22,831 bases of DNA from JBGQBN01 sp041494805 (GTDB lineage Bacteria; Acidobacteriota; Terriglobia; Terriglobales; Acidobacteriaceae): assembly GCA_041494805.1 (NCBI GenBank), contig JBGQBN010000066.1, positions 1 to 22,831 on the forward strand, read 5' to 3'. The position numbers were made by a program, and so were the translations under genes. The notes beneath the pieces are model-generated. The model was not told where the DNA came from, searched no databases, and worked only from the letters and a program-made list of their open reading frames with translations. This document shows, piece after piece, positions 14,699 through 22,802 of this stretch (within the stretch, counting starts at the first letter, position 1; each line of letters begins with the position of its first letter).

Positions 14699-15838
14699 CT
14701 AGCCGGCCATCAGGTGGCACGAGTGAGTCTTCAGCACCAGCCACACTTCGCGTGCGGGCTGAAGGTGAAGTGAATCGCGGGCGGCGAGCGTAAGGTGGAC
14801 TTCCATCTCCACTCCGCAATTTACCTTGGCCACAATGATGACGTCACGCTGCGCCAGAGAAGTCACTTTCCCGGGAATCACATTGCGTGCGCTCAGTCCG
14901 CTGGGCTGAACCGTGGCTAGCAGGATGTCCCCGGCGCGAATTCCAACCCGCAGCGCGGAGCCCACACTGGCGCGCACCAGCGGCGTCTCCAATTCAACCT
15001 TGCTACCAGATATTCGGCAAGTCATGGTGCCGCGGTCTTCGTGCGCGGCCGCGACGGTCGCGTCAAAGATGTTTTCGAAGCCGGCCAATTGGGCCACGGT
15101 TTCCAGGCGTGGCGCGGCCATCACTTCGTGCGGCGTGCCTTGCGCGATGATCTGACCGCTTTCCAGAATCAGCACGCGCTCGCCCAGGGCGAAGACCTCC
15201 TCGCGGCTGTGAGTGACATACAGAATCGGAATACGATGTGCCTGGTTCCAGGCGCGGAGATCTTCGACGATCTTCGATTTGGTCACCGCATCCAGCGCGG
15301 CCAAGGGCTCGTCGAGCAGCAGCAGGCAGGGGTCTGTTACCAGCGCACGGGCCAGTGCCACTCTCTGGCGCTCGCCCCCGGAAATCTCGCCCGGCCGGCG
15401 CGCGCGCAGGTGAGCAACCCGGAAAGATTGCAGTATCGCCTCGGTACGCTTGCGGCGTTCATGCTCGGCAAGACCGCGGAGACCGTACAGAATATTTTGT
15501 TCTGCGCTGAGGTGCGGAAAGAGTGCCAGATCCTGGAAGACGTAACCAATCCTGCGGTGTTGAACAGGGAGAGCTGTTCTGTCGTCGAGAAAAATCCGGT
15601 TCCCAATTGCAATCCGGCCTGCATCCGGGGCAGTGAGGCCCGCGATGCAATCAAGCAGCGTAGTCTTCCCTGCCCCCGAAGCACCGAATAGGATGGTGAT
15701 TCCCGCTGCCAGGGTAAACTCCGTGTCCAGTTGGAAGCCGCCCGCGAGCCGCTTGCGGAGCTGCACCTGAAGCGTGGCAGCAGTCAACTCTGCTTTCCGC
15801 AAATCGGGAGTGCTTACTTCCACGACCACACCGTCCAC
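14699..15838 (-). CDS. modC: Molybdate ABC transporter ATP-binding protein
   Basis: Cytoplasmic ATPase subunit of the molybdate importer. In 379 residues: Walker A GASGAGKT at 52-59, Q-loop Gln102, signature SGGER at 153-157, Walker B LLLLDEP at 172-178, His-switch His210, and a C-terminal TOBE/Mop-like domain (about 290-370) that in ModC binds molybdate and regulates transport. The N-terminus extends about 20 residues beyond usual ModC proteins; an internal GTG at 15829 is a possible alternative start. It overlaps the end of modB by 25 bases, indicating coupled translation. The paired permease identifies the substrate as molybdate (or tungstate) rather than sulfate or iron. Confidence 0.92.
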   Translation of the reverse strand: MDGVVVEVSTPDLRKAELTAATLQVQLRKRLAGGFQLDTEFTLAAGITILFGASGAGKTTLLDCIAGLTAPDAGRIAIGNRIFLDDRTALPVQHRRIGYVFQDLALFPHLSAEQNILYGLRGLAEHERRKRTEAILQSFRVAHLRARRPGEISGGERQRVALARALVTDPCLLLLDEPLAALDAVTKSKIVEDLRAWNQAHRIPILYVTHSREEVFALGERVLILESGQIIAQGTPHEVMAAPRLETVAQLAGFENIFDATVAAAHEDRGTMTCRISGSKVELETPLVRASVGSALRVGIRAGDILLATVQPSGLSARNVIPGKVTSLAQRDVIIVAKVNCGVEMEVHLTLAARDSLHLQPAREVWLVLKTHSCHLMAG

Positions 15839-16488
15839 ACTTTCCGGTTCAGACCGTATACCAGCGAAAGGACCACAAACGAGATTGCCAGGAGAAGTAG
15901 TGCCGTTGCGTTGGCGGCCTTGTAGTTAAGCCCCTGCACCTGATCGTAAATCTCGATGGACACGGTGCGCGTCACGCCGGGAATGTTGCCACCTACCATC
16001 AGGACCACGCCAAACTCACCCATGGTGTGGGCAAGACTCAGAGCCACTCCGGTCACCAGTCCGGGAATGGACAACGGCAGTACCACGCGAAAAAATGTCC
16101 GCAGCTTTGAAGCACCGAGCGTCGCCGACGCGGCGATAAGCCCGGAATCCACCGCGGCGAACGAAGCTGCGAAAGGCTGCACTGCAAATGGCAGACTGTA
16201 AATGATCGAACCGATCACAAGACCTTCGAAGGTAAATGCGAGGGTGTGTCCAGTCAGGGATTCCCACCAGCGTCCCAGTGGGCTGCGAGGCCCGAGCGCT
16301 ACCAAGACATAAAAGCCCAGCACGGTGGGGGGCAAAACGATAGGCAGGGCGACCACCGCCTCGGCCAGAAACTTCCAGCGCCAGCGCGAGTAGGTAATCC
16401 AGTAGGCGACGGGCAACCCCACCACCACAAGAATCGCCGCCACGATCACCGCCAACCGGATGGTCAGCCAGAATGCCTGCCAGTCCAT
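15814..16488 (-). CDS. modB: Molybdate ABC transporter permease
   Basis: Inner-membrane channel subunit of the molybdate importer. I choose the start at 16488 (224 residues, MDWQAFW), with AGGA about nine bases upstream; the frame is open to 16515. Five or six hydrophobic helices are visible. The cytoplasmic EAA loop reads AASATLGASKLRTFFRVVLP, and the ModB signature MGEFGVVLMVGGNIPGVTRT follows. The length matches E. coli ModB (229). modC follows with a 25-base overlap. The binding-protein gene modA, usually directly upstream, is absent; upstream is a divergent efflux operon. Confidence 0.93.
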   Translation of the reverse strand: MDWQAFWLTIRLAVIVAAILVVVGLPVAYWITYSRWRWKFLAEAVVALPIVLPPTVLGFYVLVALGPRSPLGRWWESLTGHTLAFTFEGLVIGSIIYSLPFAVQPFAASFAAVDSGLIAASATLGASKLRTFFRVVLPLSIPGLVTGVALSLAHTMGEFGVVLMVGGNIPGVTRTVSIEIYDQVQGLNYKAANATALLLLAISFVVLSLVYGLNRKVWTVWSWK

Positions 16489-16563
16489 CAACGCTTTTCC
16501 TCCACCGGCCGCCAACGTAAACTTTTGTAAAGATTGAGCAAAGCTCGCATCCGTGCGGCAAGA

Positions 16564-16578
16564 TGTACCATCAGTACA
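16564..16578. promoter_or_regulatory. Perfect inverted repeat, candidate operator
   Basis: TGTACcatcaGTACA: 5-bp arms with a 5-bp spacer, 76 bases ahead of modB and about 150 bases ahead of macA in the divergent intergenic region. Symmetry and size suit a dimeric repressor such as a TetR- or PadR-type protein. No regulator gene lies next to it in the window. Confidence 0.45.
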
Positions 16579-16726
16579 GATGAGGCTCCGGGTTGCCTGG
16601 TGCAGCTGCGGAAGTAAGTGATTCTACCCGCAACATCGCGGCGCAGTGACGGTTTTTATTAGTAGGCTTTCGTGGGACACTGATTCTTCCGCGAGGGCAT
16701 GGATATTCTGAAGCGAGGACGGTTGC

Positions 16727-18106
16727 GTGGAACTGCTTAAGCGCCATTGGCTGATTGCGAGTCTTGTGGTGGTGGCGGTCGGCGTATTCGCCGCCTTCCA
16801 ATTCAAGGGTGAAGACAAACCTCAATATTTCACCGCCAAAGTGGATCGTGGCGACATACGCGAAGTGGTTGAGGCCACGGGCACAATCAATGCGGTAACC
16901 ACGGTCCAGGTGGGTTCGCAAGTGTCGGGCACCATTTCCCGTCTTAATGCCGACTTTAATTCCCGCGTGAAGCAGGGACAGGTGGTGGCGCAGATTGATC
17001 CTTCCCTGTTCCAAGGCACTTTGCTGCAAGCCAAGGCCGACTTCACCAATGCCAAAGCCAATCTGGTGGCGGCGCAAGCCAACTTGGAGAAAGCTAAAGC
17101 CACGGCAATCCAGACTAAGGCTGATTATGAACGAACATCTGGCCTGGCCAAAGAAGGTGTCATGAGCCAGCAGCAACTCGATCTGGCCAAGGCCAATGCC
17201 GATACGGCCGAAGCGGCGGTGGCCGCTGCGCAGGCCCAGGTGGTCCAGGCAGCAGCGCAGGTCCAGCAGAAGGACGCGGCCGTCACGGTAGCGCAGACCA
17301 ACCTGAATTACACCACCATCCACGCACCGATTGACGGCACCGTCATTGCTCGCAACGTGGACGTTGGTCAGACCGTGGCCGCTTCCCTGCAAGCGCCCAC
17401 GCTTTTCACTATCGCCCAGGACCTGACCAAGATGCAGGTTTACGCCGCGACCGACGAGTCCGACGTGGGCATGATCCGCACTGGACAGATTGTTACCTTC
17501 AAGGTGGATGCCTATCCCAAGGACACCTTCACGGGCCGGGTTTCGCAGGTGCGGATGAATGCCACTACAGTGCAAAACGTGGTCACCTACAACACGATCA
17601 TTGATTTTGACAATCCGGACATGAAGCTCTTTCCGGGGATGACGGCGTACATCACCCTGCCGGTCGCCACTGCGAAGAATGTGGTGCGTGTGCCCAACGG
17701 GGCGCTGCGCTACAAACCCGACATGCCCGCCGAACAAATTCGAGCGCTTTACAAAAAATACGGCTTGATCTCGAGCGAGCCGGCACAGGCGACCGGGAAT
17801 GGACCCAGCGGCGGCGGAGCCTCCGGCAAGCAATACAGGGCGCATGCAGAAGGAGCACAGGGCGGAGGAGATACTGGGCAACAGCGTATCCCTCGGGTGG
17901 ATGTTTCTGTGCTGTGGAAACTGCGTCCAGACAAGACGTTGGAACCAGTGAAGATCCGCACCGGCATCACAGACCACACCGTCACCGAAGCCGCACAGGT
18001 TTTGAACGGACAGCTGAACGAAGGCGATGAACTGGTCACGGGCGCCATGACCGCCACGTCGGGATCGCGTCCGCCCGGTATGGGGGGTGGTACTCCGCGG
18101 CGGTAG
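16727..18106 (+). CDS. macA: MacA-like periplasmic adaptor (HlyD/RND membrane-fusion family)
   Basis: Periplasmic adaptor of a MacAB-TolC type tripartite pump. The 459-residue product starts at GTG 16727 with GAGGA nine bases upstream. One membrane helix at about 8-25 anchors it. Then come a lipoyl half-motif (VEATGTINAVTTVQVGSQVSGTI), a long Ala/Gln-rich coiled-coil hairpin (about 105-190), the second lipoyl half (LNYTTIHAPIDGTVIARNVDVGQTV), a beta-barrel domain with FPGMTAYITLPV, and a membrane-proximal domain. A Gly/Ser/Gln-rich insert at about 355-390 and a Gly/Pro-rich tail are unusual additions. It is followed by split ATPase and permease genes; no outer-membrane TolC gene is in the window. 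Confidence 0.9.
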   Translation: MELLKRHWLIASLVVVAVGVFAAFQFKGEDKPQYFTAKVDRGDIREVVEATGTINAVTTVQVGSQVSGTISRLNADFNSRVKQGQVVAQIDPSLFQGTLLQAKADFTNAKANLVAAQANLEKAKATAIQTKADYERTSGLAKEGVMSQQQLDLAKANADTAEAAVAAAQAQVVQAAAQVQQKDAAVTVAQTNLNYTTIHAPIDGTVIARNVDVGQTVAASLQAPTLFTIAQDLTKMQVYAATDESDVGMIRTGQIVTFKVDAYPKDTFTGRVSQVRMNATTVQNVVTYNTIIDFDNPDMKLFPGMTAYITLPVATAKNVVRVPNGALRYKPDMPAEQIRALYKKYGLISSEPAQATGNGPSGGGASGKQYRAHAEGAQGGGDTGQQRIPRVDVSVLWKLRPDKTLEPVKIRTGITDHTVTEAAQVLNGQLNEGDELVTGAMTATSGSRPPGMGGGTPRR

Positions 18107-18180
18107 AACCGTTTAACCAAAGAGGACGCCGAGGGGGGAAGACACATACCGCGCAGACTCGTGGGACGCGGAGAAGCGCT

Positions 18181-18208
18181 TTGTACCAGAAGTCTTGTAT
18201 CAGAAGTC
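18181..18208 (+). repeat. 14-bp tandem duplication at the ATPase start
   Basis: TTGTACCAGAAGTC (18181-18194) is followed directly by TTGTATCAGAAGTC (18195-18208), 13 of 14 bases the same, ending one base before the ATG at 18210. Each copy carries a Shine-Dalgarno-like AGAAG followed by an initiation-competent codon (TTG after copy 1, ATG after copy 2). Confidence 0.85.
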
Positions 18209-18209
18209 T

Positions 18210-18995
18210 ATGGCCACCATTTCACAACCGGCGACCGACACCCCCTTGGAACGCGATCAGCGGACCATCATCCAGATCGACGACGTCCACAAGTATTACG
18301 ACTTGGGCGAAACTCGCGTGCACGCGCTGCGCGGAGTCAGCCTGCGGATCGCGCGGGGAGAGTTCGTTGCCATCATGGGCGCCAGCGGCAGTGGCAAGTC
18401 CACGTTCATGAATATTGTGGGCTGCCTGGACAAGCCCACCAGCGGACGCTATCTGCTGGAGGGGATCGAGGTCTCCAGTTTGAGTAAGAACGAACTGGCC
18501 GCCATTCGCAACCGCAAAATCGGCTTTGTCTTCCAGGGATTCAACCTGCTGTCGCGCACCACCGCGCTGGAGAATGTGGAACTGCCTACACTCTACGCGC
18601 ATGTCAGCAAGGAAGAGGGTCGGAAGCGGGCCCAGGATGCATTGCAACTCGTTGGATTGGGCGACCGCACCCTGCATTTCCCTTCCCAACTTTCGGGTGG
18701 GCAGCAGCAGCGGGTTGCAATCGCTCGCGCGTTGGTCAACCGGCCAGCGATTCTGCTGGCGGATGAACCCACCGGTAATCTCGACAGCCGCACGTCCGTC
18801 GAGGTCATGGAGGTTTTTCAAAAACTGAATGACGGCGGATTGACCGTGGTACTTGTTACCCACGAGTCCGACATCTCTCAGTTTGCCAAGCGTGGCATTC
18901 ACTTTCTTGACGGCAAGATCCGCCGGGACGAACCGGTTCAGAATCGGCCGGTTGCGGCAGAGGTTCTGAAGAACTTGCCCACGCTGGAAGATTGA
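18210..18995 (+). CDS. macB: MacB/LolD-type ABC transporter ATPase
   Basis: Nucleotide-binding subunit of the MacAB-type pump, 261 residues from ATG 18210 (an in-frame TTG at 18195 would add five residues). Walker A GASGSGKST at 57-65, Q-loop at Gln109, signature LSGGQ at 161-165, Walker B ILLADEP at 181-187 followed by TGNLDS, and H-loop VTHES. The TGNLDS after Walker B is characteristic of the MacB/LolD/FtsE group. In E. coli MacB this domain is fused to the permease; here it is a separate polypeptide, with the permease gene starting 36 bases downstream. Confidence 0.92.
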   Translation: MATISQPATDTPLERDQRTIIQIDDVHKYYDLGETRVHALRGVSLRIARGEFVAIMGASGSGKSTFMNIVGCLDKPTSGRYLLEGIEVSSLSKNELAAIRNRKIGFVFQGFNLLSRTTALENVELPTLYAHVSKEEGRKRAQDALQLVGLGDRTLHFPSQLSGGQQQRVAIARALVNRPAILLADEPTGNLDSRTSVEVMEVFQKLNDGGLTVVLVTHESDISQFAKRGIHFLDGKIRRDEPVQNRPVAAEVLKNLPTLED

Positions 18996-19031
18996 AGGTT
19001 TGGGCTTCAAACGCAGCACAGGAAAAGCACT

Positions 19032-20252
19032 ATGGATCTAGTAGCAATCATCCGGATCGCCATGCGGGCGCTGGCCCGCAACAAGCTGCGCTCCAGCCTG
19101 ACCATGCTGGGCATCATCATCGGCGTGGGCGCCGTGATTGCCATGGTGAGCGTGGGCCAGGGTGCGCAGGAGCAGGCGCAGCAACAGATTGCAGCCATGG
19201 GCTCCAACATGCTCTTTGTGGGCGCGGGCACGGTGACTCGGGGCGGCATGCACATGGGCTGGGGCGCCACAAAAACACTAGTCTACGATGACATGCTGGC
19301 GATCCTCCGCGAGTGCCCAGCGGTGAAGGAGGCCGCACCCGGAAGTCAAGCCTCGGCCCAGGTTGTCTTTGGCAACGACAATTGGGCAACCCGGGTCAAC
19401 GGCAGCGAACCACAATACTTCGACATTCGCAGTTGGCCGTTCCAGGAAGGTTCGTCGTTCACGCAGAGTGACGTGGACATGGCCGCCAACGTGGCCGTCA
19501 TCGGCGAGACCGTGCGTAAGAACCTGTTTGGCGCCACCGATCCCATCGGAGAGACTGTCCGTATCAACAACCTGCCGTTTAAAGTAGTCGGCGTGCTTGC
19601 GCCGAAGGGGACATCGGCAGCGATGGGTGACGACCAGGATGACATCATTCTCGTCCCCATTACCACGCTACAGAAGAAAATCACCGGCCAGGACTGGCTG
19701 CGCTGGATCATGGTGTCTGCCGTCTCGCGTCAAGCCAGCTACACGGCGCAGCAACAGATCACCAGCCTGCTGCGCGACCGGCACCGCATTCGCTCCGGAC
19801 AGGATGATGACTTCATGGTACGCAACCTGGCCGATATGGCTGACCTGGCTGACCAACAGGCCCGGCTGTTCACCGTATTGCTGGCATCCATCGCCAGTAT
19901 CTCGCTGATCGTCGGTGGAATTGGCATCATGAATATCATGCTGGTTTCGGTCACCGAACGCACCCGCGAGATCGGGATCCGCATGGCGATCGGCGCTACC
20001 GAGGGAGACGTGCAACAGCAGTTCCTGATCGAAGCCGTCGTGCTCAGCTTGTTGGGCGGTGCCATCGGCATTACGTTGGGGATGGGCGCCTCCTACATGA
20101 TTACGCAGACCTTGGGATGGCCGGTGCTGGTCTCGCCGACGGCGATCGTCGCCGCCGTAGTCTTCTCCATGGCGGTCGGGATCTTTTTCGGCTTTTATCC
20201 GGCGCGTAAAGCGGCGGGATTGGATCCGATTGAAGCATTGCGGTATGAGTAG
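19032..20252 (+). CDS. macB: MacB-type ABC transporter permease
   Basis: Four-helix permease subunit with a large periplasmic domain, working by mechanotransmission rather than substrate channelling across the inner membrane. In 406 residues: first helix at about 20-42 (SLTMLGIIIGVGAVIAMVSV), the MacB periplasmic core domain with DNWATRVNGSEPQYFDIRSW and a GxDPIGETVRI-like segment, then three helices from about 280 onward with the FtsX/MacB block GGIGIMNIMLVSVTERTREIG IRMAIGA (written here with a break) and a C-terminal GFYPARKAAGLDPIEALRYE. That last motif is the family hallmark. AGGA lies about nine bases ahead of the start. Completes the macA-ATPase-permease operon. Confidence 0.92.
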   Translation: MDLVAIIRIAMRALARNKLRSSLTMLGIIIGVGAVIAMVSVGQGAQEQAQQQIAAMGSNMLFVGAGTVTRGGMHMGWGATKTLVYDDMLAILRECPAVKEAAPGSQASAQVVFGNDNWATRVNGSEPQYFDIRSWPFQEGSSFTQSDVDMAANVAVIGETVRKNLFGATDPIGETVRINNLPFKVVGVLAPKGTSAAMGDDQDDIILVPITTLQKKITGQDWLRWIMVSAVSRQASYTAQQQITSLLRDRHRIRSGQDDDFMVRNLADMADLADQQARLFTVLLASIASISLIVGGIGIMNIMLVSVTERTREIGIRMAIGATEGDVQQQFLIEAVVLSLLGGAIGITLGMGASYMITQTLGWPVLVSPTAIVAAVVFSMAVGIFFGFYPARKAAGLDPIEALRYE

Positions 20253-20519
20253 CGCTATTGCCGCTGTTTGAGGTCTGAATTTCGTCTGCATCGGCTGACC
20301 GAGATTCCCATTTAGGCACAGAAAACTGCTAGAAATGCACTCCACCCTTCCGATTGCGTGAAGCTCGTGATAATGCTGGGGTGAGCGGTCGGAAACGTGT
20401 CTCCCAGTACCATGCTCATACCGGACTATTTTGGTTTCATAACAAGCAATAGACTTTAAAGACCGACAGTATCCAATGGTCGCTCTGACACGTTCCCCTC
20501 CCATCCCGGGGGTGCGACG
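20253..20519. other. Intergenic region before the propeller gene
   Basis: About 270 bases, partly AT-rich around 20430-20470. TTGGTT (from about 20430) with CTTTAA 17 bases later, and GATAAT at 20369-20374, are weak promoter-like elements; neither has both boxes in good form. No gene or terminator is supported. Confidence 0.3.
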
Positions 20520-22802
20520 ATGCGTGTCTGCAGGCACTTGCCATCTGCTCTTGGCATATTGTTTTTCATGAGCTTGGTGGTCGAACTGGTCTCTGGGCAA
20601 GGCGTCAGGATGCGCTCGGCGTACGAACCCATTCAAGACCAGGACCGCGACCAGCCCCAACAGCGGGAACAGTGGTTCCTGCACGGGCGCATCATTCCAG
20701 GACAGTCCGCGCCAGGACAGTCCGCGGCAACCTTGCGTTACCGCGCCCATTTGCAGAAGATGCACTTGCGGGCGGCACGCCTGGCCGCAGCCCAGGCAGC
20801 GGGAAGTAATGCATGGTCGCAAGCCTCCTCCGGTACCACCTGGACAGCCCTGGGGCCTGCCCCGCTAGCGTCCGACGCGACCGGATTCGGGAGCCAGGAC
20901 TACGACTGGGTTTCGGGACGCGCGACCGCGGTGGCAGTCGACCCTGCTGATATCACGGGGAACACGGTCTATGTCGGCGGCGCCTATAGCGGCGTCTGGA
21001 AGTCCACGAACGCTGGGCCTTTCAGTCCGAATCCTTCCACCGTTACCTGGGTTCCTTTGACCGACACTCAAGCCACGCTGGCGATTGGCTCCATTGCCAT
21101 TCAACCGGGCAACTCCGACCACAACAGCGTCGTGCTAGTGGGCACCGGAGAAACGAACAGTTCGGTGGATTCCTACTATGGCCTGGGCATTCTGCGCTTT
21201 GTCGAAGCGGACAACACCTGGACGCTCATTACGCAAGACGGCACCGGGGCTCATCCTTTCGCAGGAATGGGTTTCAGCAAGATCGCATTCAATACCGCCA
21301 ACTCCAGCCTGGTGGTAGCCGCAGCTGCGGGCGCATCACAGGGAGACATCGAAGGCCTGGAGAATCCGGAAACAGTAAATCGCGGAATTTATTACTCGAC
21401 GAATGCCGGGACTTCCTGGAGTTACGCCAGCATCAAAGATGGTAGCGTGACCGTTGCACCGGGTTCTGTGACCGCGGTGGTTTATAACCCGACGGCAGGA
21501 AAGTTCTTCGCCGCGTTGCGTTACCACGGCATTTACTCCTCCGGTGATGGCATCAACTGGTCGCGCCTGACTAACCAGCCAGGCGCGGGGCTGACAACGG
21601 CGGCATGTCCTGCGAATCCCGCCTCCGGCAACTGTCCGATCTATCGCGGCGAGTTTGCAGTGCTGCACGATCCGGCGAATCCGAGCCGCAATGAGATGTA
21701 CGCGTGGTACGTGGACAGCAGCGACAACGACCAGGGCATCTGGAAAACCACGAATAACGGCTCTTCCTGGACACAGTTAACGGATACCGGCATCACCGAT
21801 TGTGGCGACCTGCTTGGGTGCGGTACAGCACAAGGTCTTTACAACCTGGAATTGACCGCCGTACCGAACGGGATGGCCACGGACCTCTACGCAGGGGCCA
21901 TCAACCTTTACAAGTGCGAGATTAACGACCTTTCACCCACGTGCAGCGGAACTGGGTCGAACACCTTCCTGAACCTGACCCACGTCTATGGTTGCGCGCC
22001 CAACTTCGGCTCGATCGCGCACGTTCACCCCGACCAGCACAACCTGGATTTCATGGTGGTCAACAGCAAGGCCATTATGTACTTCGCCAACGACGGAGGC
22101 ATCTACCGCGCCTTGGATGCTTACACTGGCTTGATCACGGGCACCTGCGGCGGTAGCAACCAGTTCGACAGCCTGAACCAGACCATGGGCTCGATGACCC
22201 AGTTCGTTTCCTTCTCGCAGCACCCCACTGATCCCAATATCATCCTGGGCGGCACGCAGGACAACGGCTCTCCCGCAACCGCGTCGTCGCAAAGCACTAG
22301 CTGGCTCAACGTGAATTCCGGAGATGGCGGCTACAACGAAATCAATCCCAACAAGCTCTCCGAGTGGTTCACCGCTAATACGGGTGTCAGCATCCAGCGC
22401 TGCACCTTGGGGATTGCCTGTCATGCTCAGGACTTCCTCGAAGTGGTGGACAATTCAACCGTTGGCGGCGATTCCGGCCCGTTCTACACCCCCTACATTC
22501 TCGACCCCCAGGATTCCGGTGAACTGATTGTGGGCACATGCCGAGTATGGCGCGGAACGACAACGGGCACCGGGTTCACAGCTCTAAGCAACAATTTTGA
22601 GACCGGCGGTGTTGGCATCTGCTCCGGCGGTGAAGTCAATCTGGTGCGCTCGCTGGCGGCTGGCGGGATTCAGGATACGAACGGCTTTTCCAACGTGATT
22701 TATGCCGGGACATCCATGATAAGTAAAAGTCAAGAGGAGACGGAGGTCTCCTGGCACTTGGAAGAGAAGGCTCCCGAAGCGGGGATACGACGGTTAAGTT
22801 AG
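20520..22802 (+). CDS. Secreted Asp-box (BNR/sortilin-like) propeller protein, C-terminus probably disrupted
   Basis: Large exported protein of 760 residues. N-terminal signal peptide (hydrophobic core about 8-24, likely cut after VSG). A Gln/Arg-rich stretch follows (35-60), then a beta-propeller with Asp-box repeats of the form S-x-(D/N)-x-G-x-(S/T)-W: YYSTNAGTSW (about 290-299), YSSGDGINW (about 339-347), WKTTNNGSSW (about 408-417), plus a degenerate VWKSTNAG. Cys pairs suggest periplasmic or extracellular disulfides. Such proteins in Acidobacteriota often carry several hundred more residues with Ig-like domains. Here the propeller-type sequence runs to NVIYAGTS (about residue 731), after which 28 residues of highly charged, unrelated character (MISKSQEETEV onward) lead to a stop. 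Enzymatic function cannot be inferred; Asp boxes occur in sialidases and in many non-enzymes. Confidence 0.75.
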   Translation: MRVCRHLPSALGILFFMSLVVELVSGQGVRMRSAYEPIQDQDRDQPQQREQWFLHGRIIPGQSAPGQSAATLRYRAHLQKMHLRAARLAAAQAAGSNAWSQASSGTTWTALGPAPLASDATGFGSQDYDWVSGRATAVAVDPADITGNTVYVGGAYSGVWKSTNAGPFSPNPSTVTWVPLTDTQATLAIGSIAIQPGNSDHNSVVLVGTGETNSSVDSYYGLGILRFVEADNTWTLITQDGTGAHPFAGMGFSKIAFNTANSSLVVAAAAGASQGDIEGLENPETVNRGIYYSTNAGTSWSYASIKDGSVTVAPGSVTAVVYNPTAGKFFAALRYHGIYSSGDGINWSRLTNQPGAGLTTAACPANPASGNCPIYRGEFAVLHDPANPSRNEMYAWYVDSSDNDQGIWKTTNNGSSWTQLTDTGITDCGDLLGCGTAQGLYNLELTAVPNGMATDLYAGAINLYKCEINDLSPTCSGTGSNTFLNLTHVYGCAPNFGSIAHVHPDQHNLDFMVVNSKAIMYFANDGGIYRALDAYTGLITGTCGGSNQFDSLNQTMGSMTQFVSFSQHPTDPNIILGGTQDNGSPATASSQSTSWLNVNSGDGGYNEINPNKLSEWFTANTGVSIQRCTLGIACHAQDFLEVVDNSTVGGDSGPFYTPYILDPQDSGELIVGTCRVWRGTTTGTGFTALSNNFETGGVGICSGGEVNLVRSLAAGGIQDTNGFSNVIYAGTSMISKSQEETEVSWHLEEKAPEAGIRRLS
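20697..20726 (+). repeat. Perfect 15-bp in-frame tandem duplication
   Basis: CCAGGACAGTCCGCG occurs twice head to tail (20697-20711, 20712-20726), encoding PGQSA-PGQSA at residues 60-69 of the propeller protein, between its signal peptide and first repeat. Confidence 0.92.
22735..22752. other. 7-bp hairpin in foreign-looking sequence at the disrupted gene end
   Basis: AGGAGAC (22735-22741), loop GGAG, GTCTCCT (22746-22752), about 20 bases after the point where the propeller coding character stops. It could be a subterminal hairpin of a mobile element or, read on the minus strand with CTTGACTTTT behind it, a weak terminator. Confidence 0.4.

Noticed and set aside
16571..17977. Long minus-strand open frame opposite macA
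   Set aside because: It has no family resemblance, is rich in Gly/His/Arg as expected for antisense of a GC-rich gene, and macA on the other strand is unmistakable.
18222..19019. Minus-strand open frame of 265 codons opposite the pump ATPase
   Set aside because: Mirror of a highly conserved ABC ATPase frame; no ribosome binding site or domain.
19668..20822. Long minus-strand open frame opposite the pump permease and propeller gene start
   Set aside because: Spans two real plus-strand genes and the intergenic region, with His/Asp/Arg-rich antisense composition and no domain.
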